Shown here piece after piece: positions 17,080 to 26,675 of a stretch of 45,405 bases of DNA. Each line of letters opens with the position of its first letter. Position 1 is the stretch's first letter. Position numbers and translations under genes: made by a program. The notes under the pieces are model-generated. The model searched no databases and was not told the DNA's origin. It was given only the letters and a program-made list of their open reading frames with translations. Source of the DNA: Nocardioides flavescens (lineage in GTDB: Bacteria; Actinomycetota; Actinomycetes; Propionibacteriales; Nocardioidaceae); the NCBI RefSeq assembly GCF_009823805.1, contig NZ_WUEK01000014.1, forward strand, positions 1 to 45,405. Reading direction: 5' to 3'.

Positions 17080-17952
17080 ATGAGCACACGTCTTCGTCGC
17101 ACGGCCGCCGCGGCCGCCAGCCTCTCCGTCGTCGCACTCGGCGCCGCCGCCGTCAACGCCGCGCCGGCCTCCGCCGCACCGCAGTGGGCACCGGCCGCGA
17201 GCGCCACCATCACCCCGGGCACGCAGATGTACACCGACGGTGCGCAGTGCACGGGCAACTTCGTCTTCACCGACGCCGCGAGCAACGTCTACGTGGGCTA
17301 CGCGGCCCACTGCGCGGGCCTCGGTGAGGCCACCGACACCGATGGCTGCCTAGCCGACTCCCTGCCGCTCGGCACGCGGGTCACCTTCAACGAGGGCGGC
17401 AGCCTCCTCAGCGAGGGCACCCAGGTCGGCGCCGGGACGCTCGTCTACTCCTCCTGGCTGACCATGGACCGCCTCGGCACCACCGACGCCAACACCTGCG
17501 CCTACAACGACTTCGCCCTGGTAGAGGTCGACGCCGCCGACACCGGCAAGGTCAACCCGTCGATCCCGTTCTGGGGCGGCCCGACCGGCATCGACACCGA
17601 CGGCACCGCGGCCGGCGACCGGGTCTGGTCGTACGGCAACTCCAGCCTGCGCGGCGGCATCACCGCCCTCTCGCCCAAGACCGGCACCAGCCTCGGCGAC
17701 GACGCCGCCACCGGCGGCTGGACGCACCCGCTCTACACCGTGACCCCGGGCGTCCCGGGTGACTCGGGCTCGGCGTTCGTGTCGCAGGACGGCAAGGCCG
17801 TCGGCACCCTCTCGACGCTGGGTCTCGCCCCGCTGCCGCTGTCCAACAACATCGGCGACCTCGGTCGCGAGCTCGCGTTCGCCCAGGCCCACTCGGGCAT
17901 CGACGGGCTCGAGCTGGTCAACGGCACCGAGCCGTTCGACCCGATCCTCTGA
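17080..17952 (+). CDS. Secreted trypsin-like (S1 family) serine protease
   Basis: The 290-residue precursor starts with a twin-Arg-flanked basic N-region, a hydrophobic core and A-x-A cleavage sites (A-P-A-S-A-A-P, about residue 33), so it is exported. The triad can be traced: His77 in Y-A-A-H-C, Asp144 in Y-N-D-F-A-L-V and Ser229 in G-V-P-G-D-S-G-S-A. It would cleave proteins outside the cell; specificity is unknown. The ATG follows GAAGGAA. The gene stands alone between a hairpin-rich leader and the alkyltransferase-like gene. Confidence 0.85.
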   Translation: MSTRLRRTAAAAASLSVVALGAAAVNAAPASAAPQWAPAASATITPGTQMYTDGAQCTGNFVFTDAASNVYVGYAAHCAGLGEATDTDGCLADSLPLGTRVTFNEGGSLLSEGTQVGAGTLVYSSWLTMDRLGTTDANTCAYNDFALVEVDAADTGKVNPSIPFWGGPTGIDTDGTAAGDRVWSYGNSSLRGGITALSPKTGTSLGDDAATGGWTHPLYTVTPGVPGDSGSAFVSQDGKAVGTLSTLGLAPLPLSNNIGDLGRELAFAQAHSGIDGLELVNGTEPFDPIL

Positions 17953-18001
17953 CCTGCCTCTCCACCGAGACGACCCCGTCGGGGCCGGTACCGTGCCACG
18001 C

Positions 18002-18334
18002 ATGGTGACCGGCCCCGACCTGTCTGCCGAGGACGCGCGCGAGCGGTACGTCGAGTCCGTGCTCACCGTCGTCGAGCAGGTCCCACCGGGCCGCGTGACG
18101 TCGTACGGCGCGATCGCGGGCGTCGTCGGCAGCGGACCGCGCCGGGTCGGCAACGTCCTGGCCCGACACGGCGCGCCGGTGCCGTGGTGGCGGGTCGTGC
18201 GGGCCGACGGCTCCCTGCCGCCGAGCCACGAGGAGAACGCGCGCCCGCACTACCTCGACGAGGGCACCCCGCTGCGCTCCACCGGGGCGGTCGACATGCC
18301 GGCGGCGTTCTGGGACCCCGAGACGCGGGAGTGA
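18002..18334 (+). CDS. Alkyltransferase-like (ATL) DNA-damage-binding protein
   Basis: The 110-residue protein matches only the DNA-binding C-terminal domain of O6-alkylguanine-DNA methyltransferase: V-P-P-G-R-V-T-S-Y-G-A-I-A and R-R-V-G-N-V-L-A-R-H. The methyl-accepting cysteine of P-C-H-R is replaced; here it reads P-W-W-R-V-V. Such ATL proteins bind alkylated bases without repairing them and pass the lesion to nucleotide excision repair. The ATG has TACCGT (17989-17994) 7 nt upstream, consistent with a leaderless mRNA. An ATL gene next to adnAB is also found in Mycobacterium tuberculosis (Rv3204, from memory). Confidence 0.85.
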   Translation: MVTGPDLSAEDARERYVESVLTVVEQVPPGRVTSYGAIAGVVGSGPRRVGNVLARHGAPVPWWRVVRADGSLPPSHEENARPHYLDEGTPLRSTGAVDMPAAFWDPETRE

Positions 18335-18376
18335 GACGGATTCGCCGTACCTGCAGGTAGCCGCGAGACTCGGCCC

Positions 18377-19045
18377 GTGCTCTACGACGTGATGCACCGA
18401 CTGGTCCCGCCGGTCCTGCGCGCGGTCTGGAGGCCCACGGTCCACGGCCTCGAGCACGTGCCCCGCCACGGTGGGGTCATCCTCGCCAGCAACCACCTCA
18501 GCTTCGTCGACTCGGTGGTCATCCCCGTGGTCGCGCCGCGCCAGGTCGTCTTCCTCGCCAAGTCCGACTACTTCACCGGCACCGGGCTCAAGGGCGCCGC
18601 GTCCCGTGCGTGGTTCGAGGGGCTCGGCATGCTGCCGGTCGACCGTGACGACACCCGGGCCGCGATCAAGAGCCTCGACGTCGCCCTGGAGGTGCTGGGG
18701 CGCGGGGAGGCGTTCGGCATCTACCCCGAGGGCACCCGCTCGCGCGACGGGCGGCTCTACCGCGGCCGCACCGGCGTCGCGCACCTCGCCCTCACCGCGG
18801 GGGTGCCGATCGTGCCCGTCGGGCTCACGGGCACCGAGCGCGTGCAGCCGGTCGGCTCCAGCGTGCCGCACCTCGTGCCCATCACCGTGCGCTTCGGCGA
18901 GCCGATCCACGTCGCCGGTCGCTTCGAGGGCGTGCCGTCCGGCCGCGCCCGCCGCGAGGTCACCGACGAGGTGATGGCCGCGGTCCAGCGGCTGACCGGG
19001 CAGGTCGAGGCGGGCGTCTACAACGAGCGACCCGTCGACGCCTGA
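18377..19045 (+). CDS. 1-acylglycerol-3-phosphate acyltransferase (PlsC family)
   Basis: The 222-residue protein has the acyltransferase signature N-H-L-S-F-V-D (His and Asp catalytic) near residue 38 and Y-P-E-G-T-R-S-R-D-G near residue 116, plus F-L-A-K and P-I-V-P-V-G-L-T-G. It would transfer an acyl group to lysophosphatidic acid or a related acceptor at the membrane. The GTG start has a GAGACT hexamer 6 nt upstream. It sits between the ATL gene and adnA with 42 nt to the latter. Acceptor specificity is not determined by sequence. Confidence 0.85.
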   Translation: MLYDVMHRLVPPVLRAVWRPTVHGLEHVPRHGGVILASNHLSFVDSVVIPVVAPRQVVFLAKSDYFTGTGLKGAASRAWFEGLGMLPVDRDDTRAAIKSLDVALEVLGRGEAFGIYPEGTRSRDGRLYRGRTGVAHLALTAGVPIVPVGLTGTERVQPVGSSVPHLVPITVRFGEPIHVAGRFEGVPSGRARREVTDEVMAAVQRLTGQVEAGVYNERPVDA

Positions 19046-19087
19046 CCCCAGCAGTCCACTGTCGGTGGCGGGGTGCAGGGTGGAGCC

Positions 19088-22000
19088 GTGACCGAGTACG
19101 TGCTGGTGCGACCCGAGGCCGGGGCCCCGCCGCCGCGCCTCGACGAGCAGCAGCAGCGCGTCGTCGACCACGCAGCGGGGCCGCTGCTCGTGCTCGCCGG
19201 CCCCGGCACCGGCAAGACCACGACGCTGGTCGAGGCGATCGTGCGCCGCATCGACGACGGCGCCCACCCCGACTCCGTCCTCGCTCTCACCTTCTCCCGC
19301 AAGGCCGCCGAGCAGCTGCGCGACCGGGTCGCCGCCCGGGTCGGCCGCACCATGAGCGCGGGCCTGGGCTCGACGTTCCACTCCTTCGCCTACGGCCTGA
19401 TCCGGCGCTACGCGCCCGCCGAGCTCTACGTCGGCCCGCTGCGGCTGCTCTCGGCGCCCGAGCAGGACGTCGTGCTCCGCGAGCTGCTGACCGACCACCC
19501 CGAGTCCGTGCGCTGGCCCGACGGCCTGCGCCGCGCGCTCGGCACCCGCGGCTTCGCCCGCGAGGTGCACGGGGTCCTCTCGCGGGCCCGCGAGAAGGGC
19601 CTCGACGGTGACGACCTGGCCCGGCTCGGGCGCGAGCACGACCTCCCGGAGTTCGTGGCCGCCGGGGCCTTCCTCGAGCAGTACCTCACCGTCCTCGACA
19701 GCCGCGGCGCCGTCGACTACTCCGACCTCATCCGCCGCGCCACGATCGAGGCCTGGGACCACCGCGACGAGCTGCGCGCGACCTACCAGCACGTCTTCGT
19801 CGACGAGTACCAGGACACCGACCCCGGTCAGGTCGCACTGCTGCGGGCCCTGGCCGGCGACGGTCGCAACCTGGTCGCCGTCGGCGACCCGCACCAGTCG
19901 ATCTACGCCTTCCGCGGCGCCGAGGTGCGCGGCATCCTCGACTTCCCGACCGAGTTCCCCCAGGTCTCCGGACGCCCCGCGGAGGTCGTGGCGCTGGCCA
20001 CGACCCGGCGCTTCGGCGCCCGCATCCTCACCGCCGCCCAGCGGGTCGCCGGCCGCATCGGTCTGCCCGGCAGCATCGACGACGACGCGCGTGCGGCGTT
20101 CCTCAGCCCTCGGGCCGTGCCCGGCCCGCACGGCGAGGGCCGGGTCACCGTGCGCACCTTCGACAGCGACCGCGGTGAGGCCGAGCACCTCGCCGACCTG
20201 CTGCGCCGTGCGCACCTCGAGGACGGCGTCGCCTGGGACGAGATGGCCGTGCTGGTCCGCTCCGGACGCGCCTCGATCCCGCCCCTGCGCCGCGCCCTGG
20301 GTGCCGCCGGGGTGCCCGTCGAGGTGGCCAGCGACGAGGTGCCGCTCGTGCGCGACCCGGCCGCGCTGCCGCTCGTCGACGCCCTGCGGATCGTGCTCAA
20401 CCTCGACAACGACGACCCCGACCACGTCGACCACGTCGACGCGTCGCGGGCCGAGTCGCTGCTGACCGGTCCGCTCGGGGGCCTCGACGCGGGCGACGTG
20501 CGCCGCCTCGCGCGGCGGCTCCGGGTCCGCGAGAAGGAGGCGGCGGCCGCCGAGGGGCGACTGCCCGTGCCCTCGCGCGAGCTGGTGCGCCGGGCGGTGC
20601 TCGACCCGGGGCTGCTCGACGGGCTGCTCGACGGGCACGACGGTCGCGACGCACCGGAGGTCGCCCGCGCCCGTGCGGTGGGCGAGCTCGTCGCCCGCAC
20701 CCGGGCCCAGCTGGAGGAGGGAGCGAGCGCCGAGGAGCTGCTCTGGTCACTGTGGTCCGGGACGGCCTGGCCGACCCGGCTGCGGCGCTCGGTCGAGCGC
20801 GGGGGCGGCACGGCGCGTCGCGCCCACCGCGACCTCGACTCGATCTGCGCGCTCTTCGAGGCGGCCGCCCGGGCCGAGGAGACCCGCGACCACGTGGGCG
20901 TGCGCGAGTTCCTCGCCACCCTGGTCGCCCAGCAGATCCCGGCCGACACGCTCGCCGAGCGCGGCGCCCGCGGCGCGGCCGTGCGGCTGCTGACCGCCCA
21001 CCGCAGCAAGGGCCTGGAGTGGCGCCTGGTGGTCGTGGCCCACGTGCAGCAGGACGGCTGGCCCGACCTGCGCCGCCGCTCGACCATCCTCGGCGCCGAC
21101 CGGATCGGTCCCGACGGGCTGGTCCCGCCGACCACCGCGCGAGCGGCGCTGATGGAGGAGCGCCGGCTCTTCTACGTCGCCTGCACCCGCGCCCGCGAGC
21201 GGCTGGTCGTGACCGCCGTCCGCTCACCCGAGGACGAGGGCGAGCAGCCCTCCCGCTTCCTCGACGAGCTCGGGGTCACCGTCGAGGCGGTGACCGGGCG
21301 CCCCGCGCGCACCCTGTCGATGGGCGGCCTGGTGAGCGAGCTGCGCCGCACCGTCGCCGACCCGGCCGGCAGCCCTGGGCTGCGGCACGCGGCTGCGCGC
21401 CGGCTCGCCCGGCTGGCCGCCGAGGGGGTGTCGATCGCCGACCCCGCCACCTGGTGGGGCACCCGTGCCGCCTCGCGCTCGGCGGTCCCGGTGCGCGAGC
21501 CCGACCGACCCGTCCCGATCTCACCGAGCCTGCTCGACGCCTTCAGCGTCTGCCCGACCCGCTGGTTCCTCAGCCGCGAGGCCGGGGGCGTGGTGCGACA
21601 GCACCAGTCGGCCAACATGGGCCTCATCGTCCACGCGCTGGCCCAGCGCGTGGCCGCCGGCGAGCTGGCCGCCGGCATCGACGACGTCCCGACCCTGATG
21701 GCGCACGTCGAGGCGGTCTGGGACCGCATGGAGTTCCGCACGCCGTGGGCCAAGGCGCGCGAGCTCGAGCGGGTCCAGGCCGCCCTCACCCGGTTCCTGC
21801 GCTGGCACCACGACAACCCGCGCACGCTGCTCGGCATCGAGCAGCCGTTCAAGGCGCTCATCGACCTGCCCGGCACCGAGGGCGGACCGGGCGAGCAGGT
21901 GCGACTGACGGGCTACGCCGACCGCCTCGAGCTCGACGCCGACGGCCGGGTGGTCGTGGTCGACCTCAAGACCGGGCGCACCAAGCCGAGCGGACCGGCC

Positions 22001-22336
22001 GTGCAGCGCCACGTCCAGCTCGGGCTCTACCAGCTCGCCGTGGACCACGGTGCGGTGGACGACCTCGAGACGCTGCCCCAGCGGCCGGCCGTGGCCGGCG
22101 GCGCCGAGCTCGTGCAGCTCGGGCTCACCGACGGCGGGCCGACCGCCGACGTGCAGGCCCAGTCCGTGCAGGACGAGGACGGCTCCGCCCGCGACGAGCT
22201 GCGCGCCCGGCTGTCCTGGGCCGCGTCGAAGCTGCGGGCCGAGGAGTTCCCCGCCATCGCGGGCGAGCACTGCCGCGACTGCGCCTTCGTCCCGCTGTGC
22301 CCGATCAGGAGCGCCGGGCCGGTGGTGGCCCAGTGA
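19088..22336 (+). CDS. adnA: AdnA-like helicase-nuclease subunit
   Basis: The 1082-residue protein combines a UvrD-type motor and a RecB-like nuclease. Walker A is G-P-G-T-G-K-T-T (38-45), Walker B is V-D-E-Y-Q-D-T-D near 238, then G-D-P-H-Q-S-I-Y-A-F-R-G-A. The C-terminal nuclease has G-Y-A-D-R-L and V-V-V-D-L-K-T-G. Four cysteines, Cys822, Cys1062, Cys1065 and Cys1071, are spaced as in AddB-type iron-sulfur nucleases. With AdnB it would resect double-strand breaks, the actinobacterial counterpart of RecBCD/AddAB. I start at the GTG at 19088 (T-E-Y-V-L) rather than 19073, because a GGGTGGAG sequence precedes it. The stop overlaps the adnB start (TGATG). Confidence 0.88.
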   Translation: MTEYVLVRPEAGAPPPRLDEQQQRVVDHAAGPLLVLAGPGTGKTTTLVEAIVRRIDDGAHPDSVLALTFSRKAAEQLRDRVAARVGRTMSAGLGSTFHSFAYGLIRRYAPAELYVGPLRLLSAPEQDVVLRELLTDHPESVRWPDGLRRALGTRGFAREVHGVLSRAREKGLDGDDLARLGREHDLPEFVAAGAFLEQYLTVLDSRGAVDYSDLIRRATIEAWDHRDELRATYQHVFVDEYQDTDPGQVALLRALAGDGRNLVAVGDPHQSIYAFRGAEVRGILDFPTEFPQVSGRPAEVVALATTRRFGARILTAAQRVAGRIGLPGSIDDDARAAFLSPRAVPGPHGEGRVTVRTFDSDRGEAEHLADLLRRAHLEDGVAWDEMAVLVRSGRASIPPLRRALGAAGVPVEVASDEVPLVRDPAALPLVDALRIVLNLDNDDPDHVDHVDASRAESLLTGPLGGLDAGDVRRLARRLRVREKEAAAAEGRLPVPSRELVRRAVLDPGLLDGLLDGHDGRDAPEVARARAVGELVARTRAQLEEGASAEELLWSLWSGTAWPTRLRRSVERGGGTARRAHRDLDSICALFEAAARAEETRDHVGVREFLATLVAQQIPADTLAERGARGAAVRLLTAHRSKGLEWRLVVVAHVQQDGWPDLRRRSTILGADRIGPDGLVPPTTARAALMEERRLFYVACTRARERLVVTAVRSPEDEGEQPSRFLDELGVTVEAVTGRPARTLSMGGLVSELRRTVADPAGSPGLRHAAARRLARLAAEGVSIADPATWWGTRAASRSAVPVREPDRPVPISPSLLDAFSVCPTRWFLSREAGGVVRQHQSANMGLIVHALAQRVAAGELAAGIDDVPTLMAHVEAVWDRMEFRTPWAKARELERVQAALTRFLRWHHDNPRTLLGIEQPFKALIDLPGTEGGPGEQVRLTGYADRLELDADGRVVVVDLKTGRTKPSGPAVQRHVQLGLYQLAVDHGAVDDLETLPQRPAVAGGAELVQLGLTDGGPTADVQAQSVQDEDGSARDELRARLSWAASKLRAEEFPAIAGEHCRDCAFVPLCPIRSAGPVVAQ

Positions 22337-25300
22337 TGGACCCGGTGATCGACTCAGTGGCCGCCGTCGGAGACGGGGTGCGCATCGAGACCCCGCGCGA
22401 CCTCGCCGCCGCGATGAAGGTGGGGTGGGAGGCCAGCGACCAGCAGTGGGCCGCGATCTCCGCACCGCTGACGCCGGCGGTCGTCATCGCCGGGGCCGGG
22501 TCCGGCAAGACCACGCTGATGGCGGCCCGGGTGGTCCACTTGGTGCTGACCGGGCAGGTGCGCCCCGACCAGGTGCTCGGCCTCACCTTCACCACCAAGG
22601 CCGCCAGCGAGCTGCGCTCGCGCATCCGCACGGCCCTGCTCGACGCCGGCGCGCTCGACGCGGTGCCGGTCCGGCCCGGCGAGGACGGTGTCGACGGGAA
22701 CGACACCGACGACGTCCTCGAGCCGACGGTGCTGACCTACAACGCCTACGCCGCCGGCCTGCTCACCGACCACGGCCTGCGGATCGGCCACGAGCCCGAC
22801 ACGCGCGTCATCACCGACGCCGCCCGCTACCAGCTCGGCGCCCGGGTCGTCGACCGCTACGACGGTGTCGTCGCGCTGCTGAGCGACCACCCCGAGACGG
22901 TCATCCAGAACCTCCTGGCCCTCGACTCGGCGATGAGCGAGCACCTCGTCACCCCCGACGACGTGCGCGCCTTCGACGCCCGCGCCCGCGCCGGGTTCGT
23001 CGCGGCGCGGGAGGAGGAGGCGGCCGGCAAGGCCCGCAAGACCTACCTCGGCGAGATCGACAAGGCGCTGAGCGCCGTCGACCGGCGTGGCGAGCTGCTC
23101 GGGCTGGTCGCGGCCTACCGCCGGCTCAAGGCCGACCTGGGGCTCATGGACTTCTCCGACCAGATCGAGCTCGGCGCGCGGCTGGCCCGCGAGGAGCCCG
23201 AGGTCGGCGCGCTCGAGCGCGACAAGTTCGCGGTCGTGCTGCTCGACGAGTACCAGGACACCTCGGTCGCCCAGGCCGTGATGCTCTCGCGCCTCTTCGG
23301 CGGCGGCCACGCCGTCACGGCGGTCGGCGACCCCAACCAGGCGATCTACGGCTGGCGAGGCGCCTCTGTCTCCAACATCCTCAACTTCGCCGACACCTTC
23401 CCGGCACGCGACGCCGACGGCGGACGGGCCGGCGTGCCGACGTACCCCCTCACGGTCAACCGGCGCTCCGACCGGCGCATTCTCGAGGTCGCCAACCGCC
23501 TGGCCCGCCCGCTCTACGAGGAGCACGCCTCGGTCGCCGAGCTGCAGGCCGCGCCAGGTGCTGCCCCGGGCCGGGTCACGACCACGGTGTTCGAGACGCA
23601 CCGCGAGGAGCTCGCCGCCCTGGTCCGGGGGGTGCACACCTCCCACGAGGCCGGCGACGCGTGGTCCGACATCGGGGTGCTCGTCCGCGACAACGCCCAC
23701 GCAGCGGAGGTCTTCGACGCCCTCACCCACGCCGGGGTGCCGGTCGAGATCGTCGGTCTCTCCGGTCTGCTGCGGCTGCCCGAGGTCGCCGAGATCGTCG
23801 CCGTGCTCCACCTCATGCACGACGTCACCGCCAACGCCGCGCTGCTGTCGCTGCTCGCCGGCCCTCGCTGGTCCGTCGGACCGCGCGACCTGCGACTGCT
23901 CAGCCGGAGGGCTGAGGAGCTCGCCGGAGCGCGGGGGAGGAGTGCGGAGCCCGCCGACCTCGACGCCCACCTGGTGCAGATCGCCGACGGGGTCGATCCT
24001 GCCGAGATCACCTGCCTCGACGACGCGCTCGTCGACCCCGGCGAGGGCCCCGACCACGCCTACTCACCCGAGGCGCGCGAGCGCTTCGCGTTGCTCGCCG
24101 GTGAGCTGCGGATGCTGCGCAGCCACGTCGGCGAGCCGCTGCTCGACGTGGTGCGCCGCATCATCGACACGACCGGGGTCGACGTCGAGCTGGCGTCGGC
24201 GGTCAGCCCGGCGGCGGCCGCCCGCCGTGACAACCTCGACCTGTTCGTCAAGGCGGTCGCCGACTTCCAGGCGGTCGACGGCGACGTGTCGCTGGCCGCG
24301 CTGCTGGCCTACCTCACCGCCGAGGACGACCAGGGCAACGGCCTCGACATCGCGACCCCGACCGCGGCCGACTCGGTCAAGCTGCTGACGGTCCACCGGT
24401 CCAAGGGGCTCGAGTGGGCCACGGTCTTCCTCGTCGGCGTCTGCGAGACCCGCTTCCCGTCCAACCGCTCGCGCACGCTGTGGACCACCTCACCCGCGAC
24501 GCTGCCCGCGCCCCTGCGCGGAGACGCCGTCGACCTGCCGCAGCTCGACGGCTACGACAAGGCCGCCCTCGACGCCTACCGCGCCGCGACCCGCGACCAC
24601 GACGCCCTCGAGGAGCTGCGGCTGGGCTACGTCGCCTTCACCCGCGCCGCCCACGCGCTCAGCGTGACGTCGTACTGCTGGACGCCGCGCACCACGCCCT
24701 ACGGTCCCTCGCCCTACCAGCAGGTCGTGCGCGACCTGCTCGCCGAGTGGGGCGAGCCAGCGCCGGCGTGGCTCGACAAGCCGGTCAAGGGCACCCCCAA
24801 CCCCTACGACGACGAGGACCCGTCGCGCCCCTGGCCCACGCCGTACGGCGAGGAGGCGGCGCGGCGCCTGGCCGCGGCCGAGCTGGTCGGCTCCGTCGAC
24901 CCCGGTGCGGAGGATTCGGAGCTCGACGTCATCGAGGCGGCGCGGGCGGCCGAGTGGGACGACGAGGTCGAGCGGCTGCTGACCGAGGCGCGCGCCGACC
25001 GCAGCCCCCACGTCGAGGTGGTCCTTCCCTCGAGCCTCTCGGCGACGGCGCTGGTGCGCCTGCGCGAGGACCCCGACGCCTTCGCCCGCGAGCTCGCCCG
25101 GCCGATGCCGCGGCCGCCGAGCCGGGCCGCCCGCTTCGGCACGCTGTTCCACGCCTGGGTGGAGGCTCGCTTCGACCAGCAGCCGCTGCTCGACCCCGAC
25201 GACCTGCCGGGCCGCTCCGACCACGGCATCGACGACGACGCCGACCTCGACGCCGTGGTCTCGGCCTTCGAGGCCGGCCCCTTCGCCGACCGCGTGCCGC

Positions 25301-25596
25301 TCGCCGTCGAGGCGCCGTTCGCGCTGGTGCTGGCCGGGCAGGTGGTGCGCGGTCGCATCGACGCCGTCTACGACGAGCCCACCGCGGACGGTCCGGGCTT
25401 CCTGCTGGTCGACTGGAAGACCAGCCGCTCCGCCGACGCCGACCCGCTGCAGCTCGCGCTCTACCGCGTGGCCTGGGCCGAGCTGCGCGGCGTGCCGCTC
25501 GAGCGGGTGCGCGCGGCGTTCCACTACGTCCGCACCGGGCGGACGGTGGAGCCCGAGCTGCCGGACCGTCAGGCGCTGGAGACGCTGCTCAGCTGA
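22336..25596 (+). CDS. adnB: AdnB-like helicase-nuclease subunit
   Basis: The 1086-residue partner of AdnA also has a UvrD motor and C-terminal nuclease. Walker A is G-A-G-S-G-K-T-T (53-60), Walker B L-L-D-E-Y-Q-D-T near 304, motif III G-D-P-N-Q-A-I-Y-G-W-R-G-A and late motif Y-V-A-F-T-R-A. The nuclease core is G-R-I-D-A-V-Y-D then L-V-D-W-K-T-S-R near 1025. No cysteine cluster is present, in contrast to AdnA. The ATG shares a base with the adnA stop, so translation is coupled and equal amounts are expected. The last 28 nt overlap the converging monooxygenase gene. Confidence 0.88.
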   Translation: MDPVIDSVAAVGDGVRIETPRDLAAAMKVGWEASDQQWAAISAPLTPAVVIAGAGSGKTTLMAARVVHLVLTGQVRPDQVLGLTFTTKAASELRSRIRTALLDAGALDAVPVRPGEDGVDGNDTDDVLEPTVLTYNAYAAGLLTDHGLRIGHEPDTRVITDAARYQLGARVVDRYDGVVALLSDHPETVIQNLLALDSAMSEHLVTPDDVRAFDARARAGFVAAREEEAAGKARKTYLGEIDKALSAVDRRGELLGLVAAYRRLKADLGLMDFSDQIELGARLAREEPEVGALERDKFAVVLLDEYQDTSVAQAVMLSRLFGGGHAVTAVGDPNQAIYGWRGASVSNILNFADTFPARDADGGRAGVPTYPLTVNRRSDRRILEVANRLARPLYEEHASVAELQAAPGAAPGRVTTTVFETHREELAALVRGVHTSHEAGDAWSDIGVLVRDNAHAAEVFDALTHAGVPVEIVGLSGLLRLPEVAEIVAVLHLMHDVTANAALLSLLAGPRWSVGPRDLRLLSRRAEELAGARGRSAEPADLDAHLVQIADGVDPAEITCLDDALVDPGEGPDHAYSPEARERFALLAGELRMLRSHVGEPLLDVVRRIIDTTGVDVELASAVSPAAAARRDNLDLFVKAVADFQAVDGDVSLAALLAYLTAEDDQGNGLDIATPTAADSVKLLTVHRSKGLEWATVFLVGVCETRFPSNRSRTLWTTSPATLPAPLRGDAVDLPQLDGYDKAALDAYRAATRDHDALEELRLGYVAFTRAAHALSVTSYCWTPRTTPYGPSPYQQVVRDLLAEWGEPAPAWLDKPVKGTPNPYDDEDPSRPWPTPYGEEAARRLAAAELVGSVDPGAEDSELDVIEAARAAEWDDEVERLLTEARADRSPHVEVVLPSSLSATALVRLREDPDAFARELARPMPRPPSRAARFGTLFHAWVEARFDQQPLLDPDDLPGRSDHGIDDDADLDAVVSAFEAGPFADRVPLAVEAPFALVLAGQVVRGRIDAVYDEPTADGPGFLLVDWKTSRSADADPLQLALYRVAWAELRGVPLERVRAAFHYVRTGRTVEPELPDRQALETLLS

Positions 25597-26627
25597 CCCG
25601 CGAGGGTCCGCGCGACAGAGCGTGCGGCCACGCGGCCGGCGCGGTTGGCGCCGATGGTGCTGGCGCTCGGGCCGTAGCCGACGAGCTGGACGCGCGGGTC
25701 CGCGACGGCCGTCGTCCCGTCGAGCTGGATGCCGCCGTGCGGTGAACGCAGGTGCAGCGGCGCCAGGTGGGCGACCGCGGGCCGGAAGCCGGTGGCCCAC
25801 AGGATGACGTCGGAGCGCCACAGGCTGCCGTCGGGCATCCGCACACCGTCCGGCTCGACGGCGACGAACATCGGCCGGCGCGTGTAGGCCCCCAGCCGCT
25901 CGGCCTCGCGCTCCTGCTCGCGCAGCGCGAGACCGGTGACGCTCACGACGCTCGCCGGCGGAAGCCCGCGGCGCACCCGGTCCTCGACGAGGGCCACCGC
26001 CGCGCGGCCGACCTCGGGGGTGAACTCGTCGGTGCGCCACACCGGCGGGCGGCGGGTCACCCAGAGCGTGTCCGCGGCGACCGGTGCGATCTCGCCCAGC
26101 AGCTGCACGGCCGAGGCGCCGCCACCGACCACGACCACCCGTCGTCCGGCGAACGCTGCGGGGCCGCCGTAGTCGTGGGTGTGCAGCTGGGTCCCGGCGA
26201 AGGTCTCGACACCGGGGTAGTGCGGCACGAACGGCTGGGTCCAGGTGCCGGTGGCGTTGACCAGCGTGCGCGTCGTCCACGACCTCGCGCCGCTGACGAC
26301 CTCGAGCAGCCCGTCCCCGGCGTCGCGGACCTCGTCGACGCGGACCGGACGGAGCACGGGCAGCCCGTGCGCGGCCTCGTAGTCACCGAAGTACGCCGGC
26401 ACGACCGTGTTGGCCCGCCCGTGGTCGGTCGGGCGGGTGGCGTCGGGAAGCTCGGCGATGCCGTGCACGTCGTCCATCGACAGCGAGTCCCACCGGTGCT
26501 GCCAGGCCCCGCCCGGTGCCTCGTCGGCGTCGAGCACCACGTGCTCGACGCCCCGTCGCACCAGGTGGTACGACGCCGACAGCCCGGCCTGACCGGCACC
26601 GACGACCACCGAGTCGAGGATGTCCAC
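25569..26627 (-). CDS. Flavin-containing monooxygenase-like NAD(P)/FAD oxidoreductase
   Basis: The 352-residue protein has two dinucleotide-binding motifs: G-A-G-Q-A-G-L-S near the N-terminus for FAD and V-V-G-G-G-A-S-A-V-Q near residue 165 for NAD(P)H. The second-half motif A-T-G-F-R-P-A is typical of flavin-dependent monooxygenases related to CzcO/Baeyer-Villiger-like proteins. It would oxygenate an unknown small molecule. The GTG at 26627 begins D-I-L-D-S-V-V-V-G-A-G. Its 3' end overlaps adnB by 28 bp. It belongs to the block inserted between adnB and nudC. Confidence 0.82.
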   Translation of the reverse strand: MDILDSVVVGAGQAGLSASYHLVRRGVEHVVLDADEAPGGAWQHRWDSLSMDDVHGIAELPDATRPTDHGRANTVVPAYFGDYEAAHGLPVLRPVRVDEVRDAGDGLLEVVSGARSWTTRTLVNATGTWTQPFVPHYPGVETFAGTQLHTHDYGGPAAFAGRRVVVVGGGASAVQLLGEIAPVAADTLWVTRRPPVWRTDEFTPEVGRAAVALVEDRVRRGLPPASVVSVTGLALREQEREAERLGAYTRRPMFVAVEPDGVRMPDGSLWRSDVILWATGFRPAVAHLAPLHLRSPHGGIQLDGTTAVADPRVQLVGYGPSASTIGANRAGRVAARSVARTLAGQLSSVSSA

Positions 26628-26675
26628 GCCGGGTCAACGCCGACGCGGCCTCAGACAGTCCCGGGACGGTCCCGC

